From: Paenibacillus massiliensis subsp. panacisoli DSM 21345
Lineage (GTDB): Bacteria > Bacillota > Bacilli > Paenibacillales > Paenibacillaceae
Length of the DNA: 64,000 nucleotides
NCBI RefSeq assembly: GCF_000426545.1
Contig: NZ_AUFO01000007.1
Span: forward strand, 1-64,000
Reading direction: 5' to 3'
Shown piece after piece: positions 46,146 to 55,481 of this stretch. Position 1 is the stretch's first letter. Every line of letters starts with the position of its first letter. The notes under the pieces were generated by a model. The model was not told the DNA's origin. It did no database searches and saw only the letters and a list, made by a program, of their open reading frames with translations. The position numbers and the translations under genes were made by a program.

Positions 46146-46185
46146 ACGCCATTCATTGCATCACGATGAATGGCGTTTGACCTTT
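46146..46185 (+). terminator. Terminator of DUF3892 gene
   Basis: Stem ACGCCATTCAT (46146-46156) / ATGAATGGCGT (46166-46176), followed by TTGACCTTTT. Confidence 0.82.
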
Positions 46186-46384
46186 TACAAGCCGCAAAGA
46201 TTACTTAATCTACGACAAGATTATTACCTTCCAAGTAGACTCATACAGCAACAACTAGATTGAACCTGCAAAAATAACTCCTTCTATTCATAGTGCACCT
46301 ACTTGTAGGCACCTTTGTGGATGATTTGATGATAATCACCATTGCAAAGCATAACGAACTGAAATATATGGGCTGTAATGTAGC

Positions 46385-46412
46385 AAATCCAGGGCTAAGC
46401 CCTGGATTTTGT
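46385..46412. terminator. Orphan terminator hairpin
   Basis: Stem AAATCCAGGGC (46385-46395) / GCCCTGGATTT (46399-46409), followed by TG and T-rich sequence. It has A-rich sequence on the other side and may work both ways; no intact gene ends here, so it may be left over from the decayed TetR gene. Confidence 0.7.
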
Positions 46413-46465
46413 TGTGTTACAAAGCTCCGTACTACTGTGTCATCAGAAAGTCTGCTTAAAATAGT

Positions 46466-46675
46466 TCAACACATAAAATAGAAGAGTATATCTTCTTTAT
46501 TCGGGAAAAGCTTAAAGAAGGTCACGCGCGACACCTCACCCAATCGACAGTTATTATCCACCCTCACTTCATGGCGCATACGTCCCTGCATGAAATGCAG
46601 GCTGCTCCATAGATCGTAATTTTGGACTTCGCTGTCTTCATTCTCCACCAGGAAGTGTTGTAAAGACATTCGCAT
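46466..46675 (-). pseudogene. TetR-family regulator remnant
   Basis: The frame ends in EVSRVTFFKLFPNKEDILFYFMC, which is the recognition helix and following loop of a TetR repressor (VS..TFF..FP.KEDIL). The part before it does not form the expected first helices and the whole ligand domain is absent, so this is a broken copy. Confidence 0.6.
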
Positions 46676-46883
46676 CTCTGGTTCAAAATTTTGAAGATTT
46701 GGTGTAAATTACCCTCTCTTATTGGAAAAACCTGATTCGAATTTCCAAATAACGTATATGTACAAGTATATCCTCGTTGCTCTGATAGCTGTTACGCCAG
46801 ATTGAACTGGATGATGAGCGCTGCGTCTAATTGGTTAAGCATTAGTCCAATTCATTAAAGAACTACAAGGAGGCTACACAAAG

Positions 46884-47786
46884 ATGTTCAAACGTATGGA
46901 TGAGATTGCAATTGAAATTCCTAATGTCGGAAAGCCAGACCCTAATGCTGCTGCTGCGGTACAGGAGCTTCTTGGCGGGAAATTCGGTGAAATGTCGACT
47001 CTGAACAACTACCTCTTCCAGTCGTTCAACTTCCGCTCCAAAGAAAAGTTAAGACCTTTCTATGATCTGATCATGAGTATTACCGCGGAGGAATTGGGCC
47101 ATGTCGAGCTTGTCTCTCACGCGATAAATAAATGTCTGCAAGGATCTACCTTCCTTCAGGACCCCGACCGCTCACCGCTGGACGGCGTAAAGGATGCTCG
47201 CTTATCCTACCACTACTTAGCCGGAGGCCAAGGAGCCTTGCCTGTCGATTCAATGGGCAACCCGTGGAACGGTACTTATGTCTTCAATAGCGGTAACCTT
47301 GTGGAGGATTTGCTCCACAACTTCTTCCTGGAATGCGGAGCCAGAACCCACAAGATGAAAGTATACGAGATGACAGACCATCCAGCGGCCCGTGAAGTAA
47401 TCGGCTACCTGCTGGTCCGTGGCGGCGTTCACGTCGTGGCTTATGCCAAGGCACTTGAAGTGGCTACCGGGGTCAACGTTACAAAGCTGGTGCCTATTCC
47501 CTCATTGAACAACAAAGCCTTCAATGAAGCACGCAAGTATGAGGACAAAGGGACACACACGAAGCTGTATACGTGGAGTGACAAGGATTTTACAACGATT
47601 GATCAGATCTGGAAAGGTACTCATCCTGAGGATGGCTCCACATTGGAGGTCGTGCATGGTGTTCCAGCAGGTGCTCCCATTCCAGAGGCTCCAGCAGTGG
47701 AAGAAGAATTTGCCCCCGGTATATCCAAGGACGAATTCAACGAAATCGCCAAGCGGCTCAAGCAGGCAGGAAATATCACAAGCTAG
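46884..47786 (+). CDS. Manganese catalase
   Basis: A 300-residue ferritin-like di-manganese catalase. The metal ligands are visible in the helices with SITAEELGHVELVSHAIN (E-x2-H), and the second pair in NFFLECGARTHKMKVYEMTD and RGGVHVVAYAKALE. It breaks down hydrogen peroxide without heme. Length is normal. The ribosome site AAGGAGG precedes ATG. A terminator follows. Similar proteins are found in spore coats (CotJC type) and in vegetative cells. Confidence 0.92.
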   Translation: MFKRMDEIAIEIPNVGKPDPNAAAAVQELLGGKFGEMSTLNNYLFQSFNFRSKEKLRPFYDLIMSITAEELGHVELVSHAINKCLQGSTFLQDPDRSPLDGVKDARLSYHYLAGGQGALPVDSMGNPWNGTYVFNSGNLVEDLLHNFFLECGARTHKMKVYEMTDHPAAREVIGYLLVRGGVHVVAYAKALEVATGVNVTKLVPIPSLNNKAFNEARKYEDKGTHTKLYTWSDKDFTTIDQIWKGTHPEDGSTLEVVHGVPAGAPIPEAPAVEEEFAPGISKDEFNEIAKRLKQAGNITS

Positions 47787-47884
47787 ACCAGCTGGCAGCT
47801 GAAGGATAACACAGGGCTGTAATTCATTGAGGAGCTCCTTAGCTCAATAGCTAACCATGATTCGTTGTAGGCTACGTCATTCGC

Positions 47885-47932
47885 AACAGCAGGAGATTGT
47901 TGTTGCAACGAATTCTCTCCTGCTGTTGTTTT
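47885..47932. terminator. Terminator between catalase and DJ-1 gene
   Basis: Stem AACAGCAGGAGA (47885-47896) / TCTCCTGCTGTT (47916-47927), followed by GTTTT. Serves the catalase gene and probably also the converging DJ-1 gene. Confidence 0.85.
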
Positions 47933-47941
47933 CAATATCGT

Positions 47942-48529
47942 TCATGCTTCTTCTACAACAATTCCCTGTGTCTCGTAGGGATAATCAATGCCTCGCTTCA
48001 CCTGCTCCTTCGCTTCCTTACCCAGTATTAACTCAACCATATACAGTCCAAGGTCAATCGAGGTGGATACACCGCCAGCTGTGATTACGCCCCCATCCTG
48101 TACGATTCTAGCCTGCACAACCTCGCTTACATAGGGTTCGAGCAACGCATATTGCAGCGGATGGGTAGTTGCCTTAATATCCTGAAGTAGTCCAGCTGCC
48201 CCGAGCAGCAGAGAGCCTGTACAGACAGAGATCAGATATTGCGCGTGCTCGGCCTTCCTCAGCGAAGCTACAAACTCCTCATCATACCGCAATTGGCGTG
48301 TACCCATTCCACCCGGAATGAATACAGCATCATATTCTGACAGATCAGGATTGACGTTGTCGATCTTGATGGTAAGGCCGAGCTCATCACGAACCTCTGT
48401 ATGGCGGGCACAAATATCAAAGGTTGCGTCCCTCGTGATGTCAAAATGCCGTAATTTTGTGATCACATCATAAAACCCTATGAAATCCAGGAAAGTAACC
48501 CCATCAAACAGCACGAGAGCAAACTTCAT
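47942..48529 (-). CDS. DJ-1/PfpI family protein, isonitrile hydratase-like
   Basis: A 195-residue protein of the class I glutamine-amidotransferase-like fold. The nucleophile elbow is ISVCTGSLLLGAAGLL with cysteine at about residue 101, and VFIPGGMGTRQL precedes it. The CTGS elbow is like isonitrile hydratase and ThiJ-type proteins rather than proteases. A substrate cannot be assigned. It starts 11 bp after the TAG of the GNAT pseudogene. Confidence 0.85.
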   Translation of the reverse strand: MKFALVLFDGVTFLDFIGFYDVITKLRHFDITRDATFDICARHTEVRDELGLTIKIDNVNPDLSEYDAVFIPGGMGTRQLRYDEEFVASLRKAEHAQYLISVCTGSLLLGAAGLLQDIKATTHPLQYALLEPYVSEVVQARIVQDGGVITAGGVSTSIDLGLYMVELILGKEAKEQVKRGIDYPYETQGIVVEEA

Positions 48530-48540
48530 AGCAAGACCTC

Positions 48541-48914
48541 CTACTCCACAAAAATACGAGCCATATAATATTCATCCACGTGTTGTCCACGAATGCGAAT
48601 GGAGTTCCTCTGCCTAGCCCTTGGCTCGAGTATTCACGCAATACACCGATAACCAGATAGGCACTATGACGAATCTGCGCCAATTCACTGCCCCGTGCAA
48701 CTAGATGACCTACCAGACGCCCTTCGTCCTCCGCTACAAGAATGGTTGAATGCTCAGCATCCAGCAATGGCTGGTTGATGAATCGATGCTGCTCGACTGA
48801 AGTCGTTCGCTCATCAGGCTCCAGCAGCATGAATTCGCTCTCCTGATCCAGCGTATAGCATAATTGAAGATGCTGTTCCAGATCAGCTTCTGTTAACGGC
48901 CTGATCTTTATCAT
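48541..48914 (-). pseudogene. GNAT acetyltransferase with internal deletion
   Basis: The 5' part (MIKIRPLTEADLEQHLQLCY ... YLVIGVLREYSSQGLG) is a good GNAT N-terminus with AAGGGGAAAT before ATG 48914. After GLGRG, the family's C-terminal tail NSIRIRGQHVDEYYMARIFV appears in another frame and ends at TAG 48541. About 40 residues of the acetyl-CoA binding core are missing, with a frame change at the joint near 48600-48610. The gene cannot make a working enzyme. Confidence 0.75.
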
Positions 48915-49020
48915 ATGTATATTTCCCCTTCTCATGAATACACCCTGTTTATCACATTCCCCTAACATTGTAGCAGAAGCACAGGTTTTTCATTGTGACA
49001 TGGGACTCCTCCGGCAGCGC

Positions 49021-49473
49021 TTAATATTCCCGCTTGTTCCCCTTTTTCACATGTTCCCATTCAACCTCAACGTTATGCCGAACCTGCTTCAGCAGTCGAT
49101 AAATCGTCTGGGTCTCTTCCTCGGAAAGGCCTGCAAGCGCCGTGCTATTGGAATATTCCCCTTCTCTTCGCAAAACAGGATAGAGACTTGTCCCCTTCTC
49201 CGTGGGATAGAGCTTTTTGATCTTCTTATTCTTATCATCATCCCTCTTCTCAATGAAGCCTTGCAGCTCCAGCTTAGCTATGGCACGAGCCGCTGTCGTA
49301 CGATCCACCTTGAGCATCTCTGCTACCTTCTCCTGAATCGTTCCAGGGTTCTCACATATTCGCACGAGATATAGGTACTGTCCTTTGGTTAACTCAAACT
49401 CCTTGAATTCAATATTGCTGATTGAGTCTAATGCTCTTGCGATCATTCCGATTTCACGGAGAATTTCTGGCAT
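49021..49473 (-). CDS. MarR family regulator
   Basis: A 150-residue regulator. The winged helix is centred on TIQEKVAEMLKVDRTTAARA with the wing FIEKRDDDKNKKIKKLYPTE. ATG at 49473 follows AAGGGG by about 7 nt; the ATG at 49500 overlaps an operator-like repeat. Divergent from a GNAT-YczE gene pair, which it likely represses together with itself. Confidence 0.9.
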   Translation of the reverse strand: MPEILREIGMIARALDSISNIEFKEFELTKGQYLYLVRICENPGTIQEKVAEMLKVDRTTAARAIAKLELQGFIEKRDDDKNKKIKKLYPTEKGTSLYPVLRREGEYSNSTALAGLSEEETQTIYRLLKQVRHNVEVEWEHVKKGNKREY

Positions 49474-49491
49474 ACACACACCCCTTGTTTT

Positions 49492-49528
49492 TTGTTGCAT
49501 TTACAACAATAATCATTTCGTATATACT
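49492..49528 (+). promoter_or_regulatory. Divergent promoter with MarR-type operator
   Basis: Inverted repeat TTGTTG (49492-49497), 6 bp, CAACAA (49504-49509). It overlaps the -35 box of a plus-strand promoter TTTACA (49500-49505), 17 bp, TATACT (49523-49528). It is also just upstream of the MarR start, so one site could control both directions. Confidence 0.65.
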
Positions 49529-49578
49529 CTTCTTGCAACCTAGTTTTATTATGACGTGGTGCGCGTACTAAATCCAGA

Positions 49579-50040
49579 GTGGATGAACACGAAGTGAATG
49601 TGAAGAGAATAACAGAGGACTTTGATCTGCAGCGTGTGATGAACATTCGCAAGGAAGTATTTGTCCTTGAACAAGGCGTTCCCCTGGAGGACGAATTTGA
49701 CGAGTTCGATGTATTGGATGGCTCATGTGAGCATGTATTGGTATATCATGAACTGCTTCCGGTAGGAACAGGCCGAGTCCGGCAAGTAGACGGGACGGGG
49801 AAGCTGGAGCGTATCTGTATCCTTTCCTCCTATCGCAAGTATGGACTTGGCAAGGTGATCATTCAGGCACTGGAGGAAGTGGTGCGAGAACAAGGTCTCT
49901 CCCAGGTGAAGCTCCATGGACAGACCCAGGCCGAAGGCTTCTACCAGAAGCTAGGATATCGGACAGCATCGGATGTCTTCATGGAGGACGGTATTCCTCA
50001 CGTGCTGATGACGAAGACGCTCTCCCCTACATATGCGTAG
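49579..50040 (+). CDS. GNAT family N-acetyltransferase, ElaA/YjcF-like
   Basis: A 153-residue enzyme. RKEVFVLEQGVPLEDEFDEF is the ElaA/YjcF N-terminal signature; acetyl-CoA binding residues lie in ICILSSYRKYGLGKVIIQAL (R-x-x-G-L-G). FYQKLGYRTASDVFMEDGIP ends it. The start is uncertain: GTG at 49579 or GTG at 49594 or 49600, none with a strong ribosome site. The last codons overlap the next gene. Confidence 0.85.
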   Translation: MDEHEVNVKRITEDFDLQRVMNIRKEVFVLEQGVPLEDEFDEFDVLDGSCEHVLVYHELLPVGTGRVRQVDGTGKLERICILSSYRKYGLGKVIIQALEEVVREQGLSQVKLHGQTQAEGFYQKLGYRTASDVFMEDGIPHVLMTKTLSPTYA

Positions 50041-50668
50041 AGCAGGCACCTTACGATATATCTGGTTTGTAATCGGCATAATGATCCTTACGCTTGGGGT
50101 TTCTCTCACCATTCAATCCAATCTGGGAGCCTCACCCTTTGATGCGCTACTTGTTGGGTTATCTCAAGAGGTGGGACTTACGGTAGGCAGTTGGGAATTA
50201 ATTATTGCTATTATTTTGATCGCATTCAATGCATGGCTGGAAAGACGGAGGCCAGAAATACTAGGACTGCTGAGTGCTTTTCTGACAGGGCTCGGGATTG
50301 ATATGTGGCTATGGGGATTGGAGAAGATACTTACCCCTGACCCATGGAGCCTGTGGATTAACCAGCTGCTGTGCTTTGCCGCTGGTCTAGTTATCACAGG
50401 ACTCGGCACTGCAATATATTTGGTTACCCGCATGGCTCCAATCCCTGTGGATCGACTAACCCTGAATCTTCAAAAGCTGCTTCACACGAACATACAGCTA
50501 TCCCGAACGTTGGTGTATATTCTATTCCTATCTCTCGCTTTGCTACTTCATGGTCCTATTGGGCTGGGGACGATATTAACGGTATGCTTTGGCGGGTGGA
50601 TTCTGGGTTTCTTTATGTCTTTTACTGGGAGGAAGCTTCGCTTGAGAGCATCACATAAAAACACCTGA
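50033..50668 (+). CDS. YczE/YyaS/YitT family membrane protein
   Basis: A 211-residue protein with five or six membrane segments (YIWFVIGIMILTLGVSLTIQ at the start, then SNLGASPFDALLVGLSQEVG, the family's conserved loop). Overlaps the GNAT gene by 8 bases, so it is translationally coupled to it. The family includes a factor needed for antibiotic synthesis enzymes in Bacillus; no function can be fixed here. Confidence 0.85.
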   Translation: MRRAGTLRYIWFVIGIMILTLGVSLTIQSNLGASPFDALLVGLSQEVGLTVGSWELIIAIILIAFNAWLERRRPEILGLLSAFLTGLGIDMWLWGLEKILTPDPWSLWINQLLCFAAGLVITGLGTAIYLVTRMAPIPVDRLTLNLQKLLHTNIQLSRTLVYILFLSLALLLHGPIGLGTILTVCFGGWILGFFMSFTGRKLRLRASHKNT

Positions 50669-50757
50669 AAATCCAAATAATGAATTGAACCACAGTTGAC
50701 AGGTTGAGAGCCAATAGCTGCTCGACCCCACTGGCCCATAATGAGGAGGTTCAATGA

Positions 50758-51738
50758 ATGAGAAGGTCCCTATATATCCTGAGTTCACTAGTATTGGCTG
50801 GAATGATTAGCATAAGCACTACATGTCCTGTAGGAGCAACTAGCGCTGCTGCAACTGCTTCCACTGCTATAACTGCCATAGCTGTGGACGCTAGCAAAGT
50901 TAATCCCTTTTCCAATACTCATTTGGCAGAGGGAAACACCGCAATGCAACCGGAAGGGTTAGCTGCAACCGAAATGCACAATACACATAAGCCACAGAAG
51001 CAGCAAGCACTTACCTTTGTTCTCGTCCATGGAGCATGGGCAGATGCTGCTTTCTGGGATCGGACGGCTGAAGCTCTACGCAAGCAAGGACATACTGTCT
51101 ATGCTCCTGAATACGCTGGCCATGGCAGCCTCTATAACCCCCGCGTTACTCACGATCAAATCGCTGACTCTGTCGTCAAATATATTAAGGACAAACGTCT
51201 CAAGCATTTTATACTCGTCGGTCACAGCTTTGGGGGATCTGTCATTCAAAAGGTGGCCGAGCAGGTACCTGAGCGAATTCAGCGTCTGGTCTTCTGGGAT
51301 GCCTTCGTCGTGCCTGACGGGCAAAGTGTGGCCGAGCAATTCCCGGCACCACTGCGGCAAGCATTCCAACAGCTGCTGGACGCCTCCGGCAACCATACGA
51401 TCAATCTGCCCTTTCCCGTCTTCCGAGACACCTTTGTGAACACAGCCACCTTGCGGCAGGCCAAAGATATCTACAGGAAGGTTAAGCCTGAGCCGGGCGG
51501 ACCTCTTTTTGAACCACTAGAGCTCAAGACCTTTTATCAGCTAGGGATGATCCCCAAGAGCTATCTCTTTTTGACGTCCGACATAGCACTACCGCAGACG
51601 CCTTTCGGGTTCCATCCCTCACAGAGCAGTCATCTTGGTCAATACCGCCTTATTGTTGGCAAAGGTGACCATATGACATCAGCCTTCGTCCACCCTACCT
51701 ATCTTGCACATAAGCTGTATGAGGCAAGCCGGGACTGA
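50758..51738 (+). CDS. Exported alpha/beta hydrolase
   Basis: A 326-residue protein with signal peptide (SLYILSSLVLAGMISISTTC PVGA) and a ~50-residue linker, then an alpha/beta hydrolase (from about residue 82). FVLVHGAWADAAFWD is the oxyanion loop, LVGHSFGGSVIQKV holds the nucleophile serine, and GKGDHMTSA the histidine. The size and loops fit the MhpC/salicylic-acid-binding-like esterase group. GAGGAGGT precedes ATG. Substrate unknown. Confidence 0.85.
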   Translation: MRRSLYILSSLVLAGMISISTTCPVGATSAAATASTAITAIAVDASKVNPFSNTHLAEGNTAMQPEGLAATEMHNTHKPQKQQALTFVLVHGAWADAAFWDRTAEALRKQGHTVYAPEYAGHGSLYNPRVTHDQIADSVVKYIKDKRLKHFILVGHSFGGSVIQKVAEQVPERIQRLVFWDAFVVPDGQSVAEQFPAPLRQAFQQLLDASGNHTINLPFPVFRDTFVNTATLRQAKDIYRKVKPEPGGPLFEPLELKTFYQLGMIPKSYLFLTSDIALPQTPFGFHPSQSSHLGQYRLIVGKGDHMTSAFVHPTYLAHKLYEASRD

Positions 51739-51999
51739 GCTCAAGCGGCACCCCAGGATTCTCCCTTCCACAAACTCACATGTCAGCAAGCGACAGTCAT
51801 CCCACAACTGGGGTTAACTATCGCTTGCTGCGAATCACTTATAAATTTAGTAAAGCTATCCGGTTATGGGTTGTCAGACACTAAATTCAAATGCTCAGTT
51901 CTTGCCTCCAGTTCATATGCTAAGCTCACATGCTTAGTCGACATGCCAAGTTCATGACCCGGCTCATTCACTCAGTTGCTCAGCCCACATGTTTGACGA

Positions 52000-54900
52000 T
52001 CATTTAGGCTCTCTACCCCAAATTAGCTGCCCAGCCACATAGACCGGAATCTCCGGACGCTCGATGTAAGCGGTTGCTGAAGAGTTGAAAGAATAATCAT
52101 CAGCCTGATTATAGTTACTCCAGTCGTTCTTCACGATGCGCACTTGAATGTCCAGACTTTGGCCTGCAGACAGGGTACCTGCTCCTGCTCCAAAGCCAAT
52201 CTCGGCGTAGGTATCTGCCGTGACGGAAGGCTGGGTTACCTTCTTGAAGCTTCCTTTCAGATGTTCTGCCCCGACAGTAGACCAGTCGAAGAAGATCTGC
52301 TGTCCCTGCTCTCCGTTAGCTGTATAGTAATAACGCAGAGTGACATCCGACAGCGCCATAGGCTCACTTCCTGTGTTCGTTAGACGAATCCTCGGATTCA
52401 GTGTGTTGGAAGCAGGTGCTGTCGTTCCATTGTAGGCTGCCACCTTCAGCGCCCCATCGGGAAGCGGGGTAGTTGGCGTTGAGTCCAGTACATTTAAGGT
52501 CAACGTAGCAGGATTGCCACTGCTGAAATGGAAGACCAGTGCATGGTTCCCCTTCGTCAATTCGGCCAGATAGTCCTTCAAGATCGTGACTGTCGAGCCG
52601 ACAACGGTGTAATCACGGCCTTCGACAAGTGTGGCTGCACCGCTGCGAACATCAGTCAGTGTATTCCCATTAGGTGTGATAGTAACCTTCACATCGCCCG
52701 CCACCTCGGGATTGAGATCGAAGGTTGCGCTTTGTGGAGTAATGGATGCCGATTGCCCTGGCAGCTGCGGCGTATTCGTCGGATCGGCATATAGAATCCC
52801 CCGCCCGTTCGTGCCCAGATATACGCGTCCATAGATTCTCGGATCGCCTGTAATGGCTACATTTATAGATGCATATTGATGTGCATCATCGTTAATACGA
52901 ACCCAGCTTGCGCCAGCATCATCCGAGCGGAACACACCGCGCACATCATCGACCTTGGCGCTTGTATAGATTGCCATGTAATCCTGACCTGGCGCTGCCT
53001 TACCAAAGCCTACCACATTAGCCTCCTGCACATTGGAGAGCTTGGTGAAGCTGGCTCCCGAATCCGTCGAATGCCATAATCCGTACAATCCGTCCCTCGA
53101 GCCTCCTGCTAGCCAGATATCCCCTTCACGTCCTGGCATGGCCTTGAAGTCCAGGTCACCGCTGGCCGGTAATCCCGTTGCCGCTGTCGCTGTGAAGGTA
53201 GCTCCCCCGTTGTTACTTACATAGAAGGTCCCAGCCGAGAAGCCATAGAATTTATCCGGATTCACCCGATCCGAAGCTACCTTGGCACCTGCTGGAATAC
53301 CCGTGCTGAGCGTCCACGAGTTACCTGAATTTGTTGTGTAGTACACGCCTTCAGCAAGACTCCAGACGATAGCCTCTCCATCCGCAGCCAAGGCTACTGT
53401 GCCTCCGCCTTCCTTGGTCTGAGGATGGTTGGCAGTGTACCAGTTCGCTCCTCCGTCACGGGAGAGACCAAAGATTTTGGCAGTCGGATAATTGGCATCC
53501 ACTCCTCCAGCTCTTACGACAAAGCCAGGGTCCAGTTCAGCATAATCCAGACTGAATGAGTTAGAGGGATTCAAGTGCATTCTGGTCGGCACTGCATCCA
53601 GTTGAGTATGCCTAAATCCGCTGATATCAGCCAAGGCACTGATTAACGGGGCCCCCGTAGGCGGACTGATCAAATCTCGAACGTACGTCTCCTCTATCCC
53701 CTTGGCCATAACTGAAATGTCTATTTTGCCATTAGGCTCGTCCCAATTGGTGACATTGTCACTTCCGTATAGTGTAGCCCCGGTTCCATACATCATCCGA
53801 TCACTATCGAACGGGTCAATCTCCAGATCACCGATCATCCAGCCGAGCTTAGGTGTAGTCTCCGGTGGAGCAGGATGCGAGCCAAAGTCAAGCCAAGGAG
53901 CCGCTGATATATCTTGCTTGTACTTGAGCTTGCGGCTTGGATACCCGTCCCATTCCCAGATTGGGCTCCATGTCTCTCCGCCGTTAGTGCTCCGATAGAT
54001 CTGTTCATCGGGCCACCAGGCATTCAACGAAGCGACCATCACGGTGTCAGGGTTCTGTGCATCCACAGTCAGGCCGCCGAATCCAAAGTGCAGATCAGGA
54101 TCATTCGATTTGAGTGGGCTGACGTCTGTCCAGACACCTGTGGCTGTATCCAACTTCCATACCGCCCCTTTCTCCCCACGATACGGTCCCGCTCCGTCAA
54201 TGTAGCTGATATACAAGTCACCGTTCGCGGACAGCACACCATGGTGCGGTATATAGCCTGCAGGCTGGCCCGGAATTGCGGTCCATGTCACGCCCCCGTC
54301 TGTGCTGCGGAACACATTATTGCTCTTATCTGCGACACCAACATATATCGTCTGAGTAGCAGTGCCCGGCGCACTTGAGGTCTTGTCGAAGGTAATCCAG
54401 GATAAGCCCACGATGTCACCCTGATAGGAGTCCCCAGGAACCTCAATATAGGTGCCCGGATTCGGGAAAGCATTTACTTGCGTCCATGTCGCTCCATAAT
54501 CACTGCTCTTCCATAATCCATTGCCGCTACGTGCTCCAAAGTACAAAATATTATTCTTATTGGGATCAACAGCCAGCCGCTCTCCCATCGACCGTCCAGG
54601 CATATTGCCGCCTACCTTGAACGGAAGCTGTGTCTCTGCCCAGGTATTCCCTCGATCTGTAGAGCGCAATATATATCCATTATCGGGGTCCCAATCATTC
54701 GTGTACGTCCCCACAGCCATGTATACCCGATCAGGATCGACAGGGTCCGTGGCTAGCGCATCGACCCCATTTTTGTTCCAGTCCTCGAATCCGACCCAAT
54801 CGGTTAGCGGTATCCAGCTTTCGTCACTGGGATTCCAGCGATAGGCGCCTCCTATGTCAGTTCGTGCATAGATCAGATCCTTTTCGCTTTCATTAAAAAT

Positions 54901-55071
54901 AATGCCTGGAATAAACCCGCCACCTCCACCTGTGACTACACTTTTCCACGCATAGGATTCACTAGGTGCCGCCTCCAGCGAATTTGGAAGCGCTAACATA
55001 AATGAAGAGCCTAATAGTGCCGTCGCCAGCACCATCGTTCCCCATTTGCGACCCTTTCTTAGCCTCGACAT
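52000..55071 (-). CDS. Secreted xyloglucanase, GH74-X2-CBM3
   Basis: A 1023-residue modular enzyme. Signal peptide (WGTMVLATALLGSSFMLALP, to about residue 35), then GH74 (about 36-760) as two propellers with BNR-like turns (STDRGNTWAET; SSDYGATWTQV; STNGGETWSPI) and the catalytic aspartate regions ARTDIGGAYRW and GDLEIDPFDSDRMMYGTGAT. Then an X2 immunoglobulin-like module (SITPQSATFDLNPEVAGDVK) and a C-terminal CBM3 (LKVAAYNGTTAPASNTLNPR) with the aromatic residues for cellulose binding. It cuts the xyloglucan backbone. ATG at 55071 follows AAAGGAGGGA; the ATG at 55146 is too far. Confidence 0.93.
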   Translation of the reverse strand: MSRLRKGRKWGTMVLATALLGSSFMLALPNSLEAAPSESYAWKSVVTGGGGGFIPGIIFNESEKDLIYARTDIGGAYRWNPSDESWIPLTDWVGFEDWNKNGVDALATDPVDPDRVYMAVGTYTNDWDPDNGYILRSTDRGNTWAETQLPFKVGGNMPGRSMGERLAVDPNKNNILYFGARSGNGLWKSSDYGATWTQVNAFPNPGTYIEVPGDSYQGDIVGLSWITFDKTSSAPGTATQTIYVGVADKSNNVFRSTDGGVTWTAIPGQPAGYIPHHGVLSANGDLYISYIDGAGPYRGEKGAVWKLDTATGVWTDVSPLKSNDPDLHFGFGGLTVDAQNPDTVMVASLNAWWPDEQIYRSTNGGETWSPIWEWDGYPSRKLKYKQDISAAPWLDFGSHPAPPETTPKLGWMIGDLEIDPFDSDRMMYGTGATLYGSDNVTNWDEPNGKIDISVMAKGIEETYVRDLISPPTGAPLISALADISGFRHTQLDAVPTRMHLNPSNSFSLDYAELDPGFVVRAGGVDANYPTAKIFGLSRDGGANWYTANHPQTKEGGGTVALAADGEAIVWSLAEGVYYTTNSGNSWTLSTGIPAGAKVASDRVNPDKFYGFSAGTFYVSNNGGATFTATAATGLPASGDLDFKAMPGREGDIWLAGGSRDGLYGLWHSTDSGASFTKLSNVQEANVVGFGKAAPGQDYMAIYTSAKVDDVRGVFRSDDAGASWVRINDDAHQYASINVAITGDPRIYGRVYLGTNGRGILYADPTNTPQLPGQSASITPQSATFDLNPEVAGDVKVTITPNGNTLTDVRSGAATLVEGRDYTVVGSTVTILKDYLAELTKGNHALVFHFSSGNPATLTLNVLDSTPTTPLPDGALKVAAYNGTTAPASNTLNPRIRLTNTGSEPMALSDVTLRYYYTANGEQGQQIFFDWSTVGAEHLKGSFKKVTQPSVTADTYAEIGFGAGAGTLSAGQSLDIQVRIVKNDWSNYNQADDYSFNSSATAYIERPEIPVYVAGQLIWGREPK

Positions 55072-55319
55072 GACAATCCCTCCTTTTTCATAGTGGATGA
55101 ATTTGTTCAACCTCTGAGAAAATAAGAAATGAATGCTCATCATCACCTCACTTCCTTCAGCATGCCAGGAACATGATGCGACTGAACGATCTGTTGCTTC
55201 CTGCGGAATTATCCCTATCCACGGAAGTTGTCCAATGCGCCGGTTAAGAAAGGAATTATTTTCCTTTCAACATCTTAACACAAACCATTCCTCGCATCCA
55301 TAGTTTCAGCTCAAAAAAA

Positions 55320-55332
55320 GTAAAAGTTTTAC
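55320..55332. promoter_or_regulatory. 13-bp palindrome upstream of xyloglucanase
   Basis: GTAAAAGTTTTAC is a perfect odd-length palindrome in an A+T-rich stretch, 8 bp from a minus-strand TTGACT (55337-55342). Possible operator for a dedicated regulator; inferred from symmetry and position only. Confidence 0.4.
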
Positions 55333-55341
55333 ATTTTTAGT

Positions 55342-55381
55342 CAAAATAAAAACACTGTATGCCGCATCGCACACAGTGTTC
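55342..55381 (-). terminator. Terminator of amino acid permease gene
   Basis: Stem AACACTGT (55349-55356) / ACAGTGTT (55371-55378), loop of 14, followed on the minus strand by TTTTATTTT. Confidence 0.8.
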
Positions 55382-55481
55382 TTCACTCCTCTATACTTGC
55401 ATATTTCCTACCTACGTATCTCATATACCCACTTAATTTTCGCTACCCGCTCTGCTTACATTGGCTTGTGGATCAAGTATA

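Larger units (their letters stand above)
46111..46883. other. Intergenic stretch with two terminators and a TetR remnant
   Basis: Holds the terminators at 46146-46176 and 46385-46410, the remnant at 46466-46675, and upstream sequence of the catalase gene. No intact gene seen. Confidence 0.55.
55072..55481. other. Upstream region of the xyloglucanase gene
   Basis: Carries the terminator of the upstream permease gene and the palindrome GTAAAAGTTTTAC at 55320-55332. The promoter of the xyloglucanase gene must lie here but no clear -35/-10 pair is seen. Confidence 0.5.

Noticed and set aside
51784..51830. Hairpin CAGCAAGCGA / TCGCTTGCTG as a terminator
   Set aside because: The stem is good but no T-run follows on either strand, so termination cannot be claimed.
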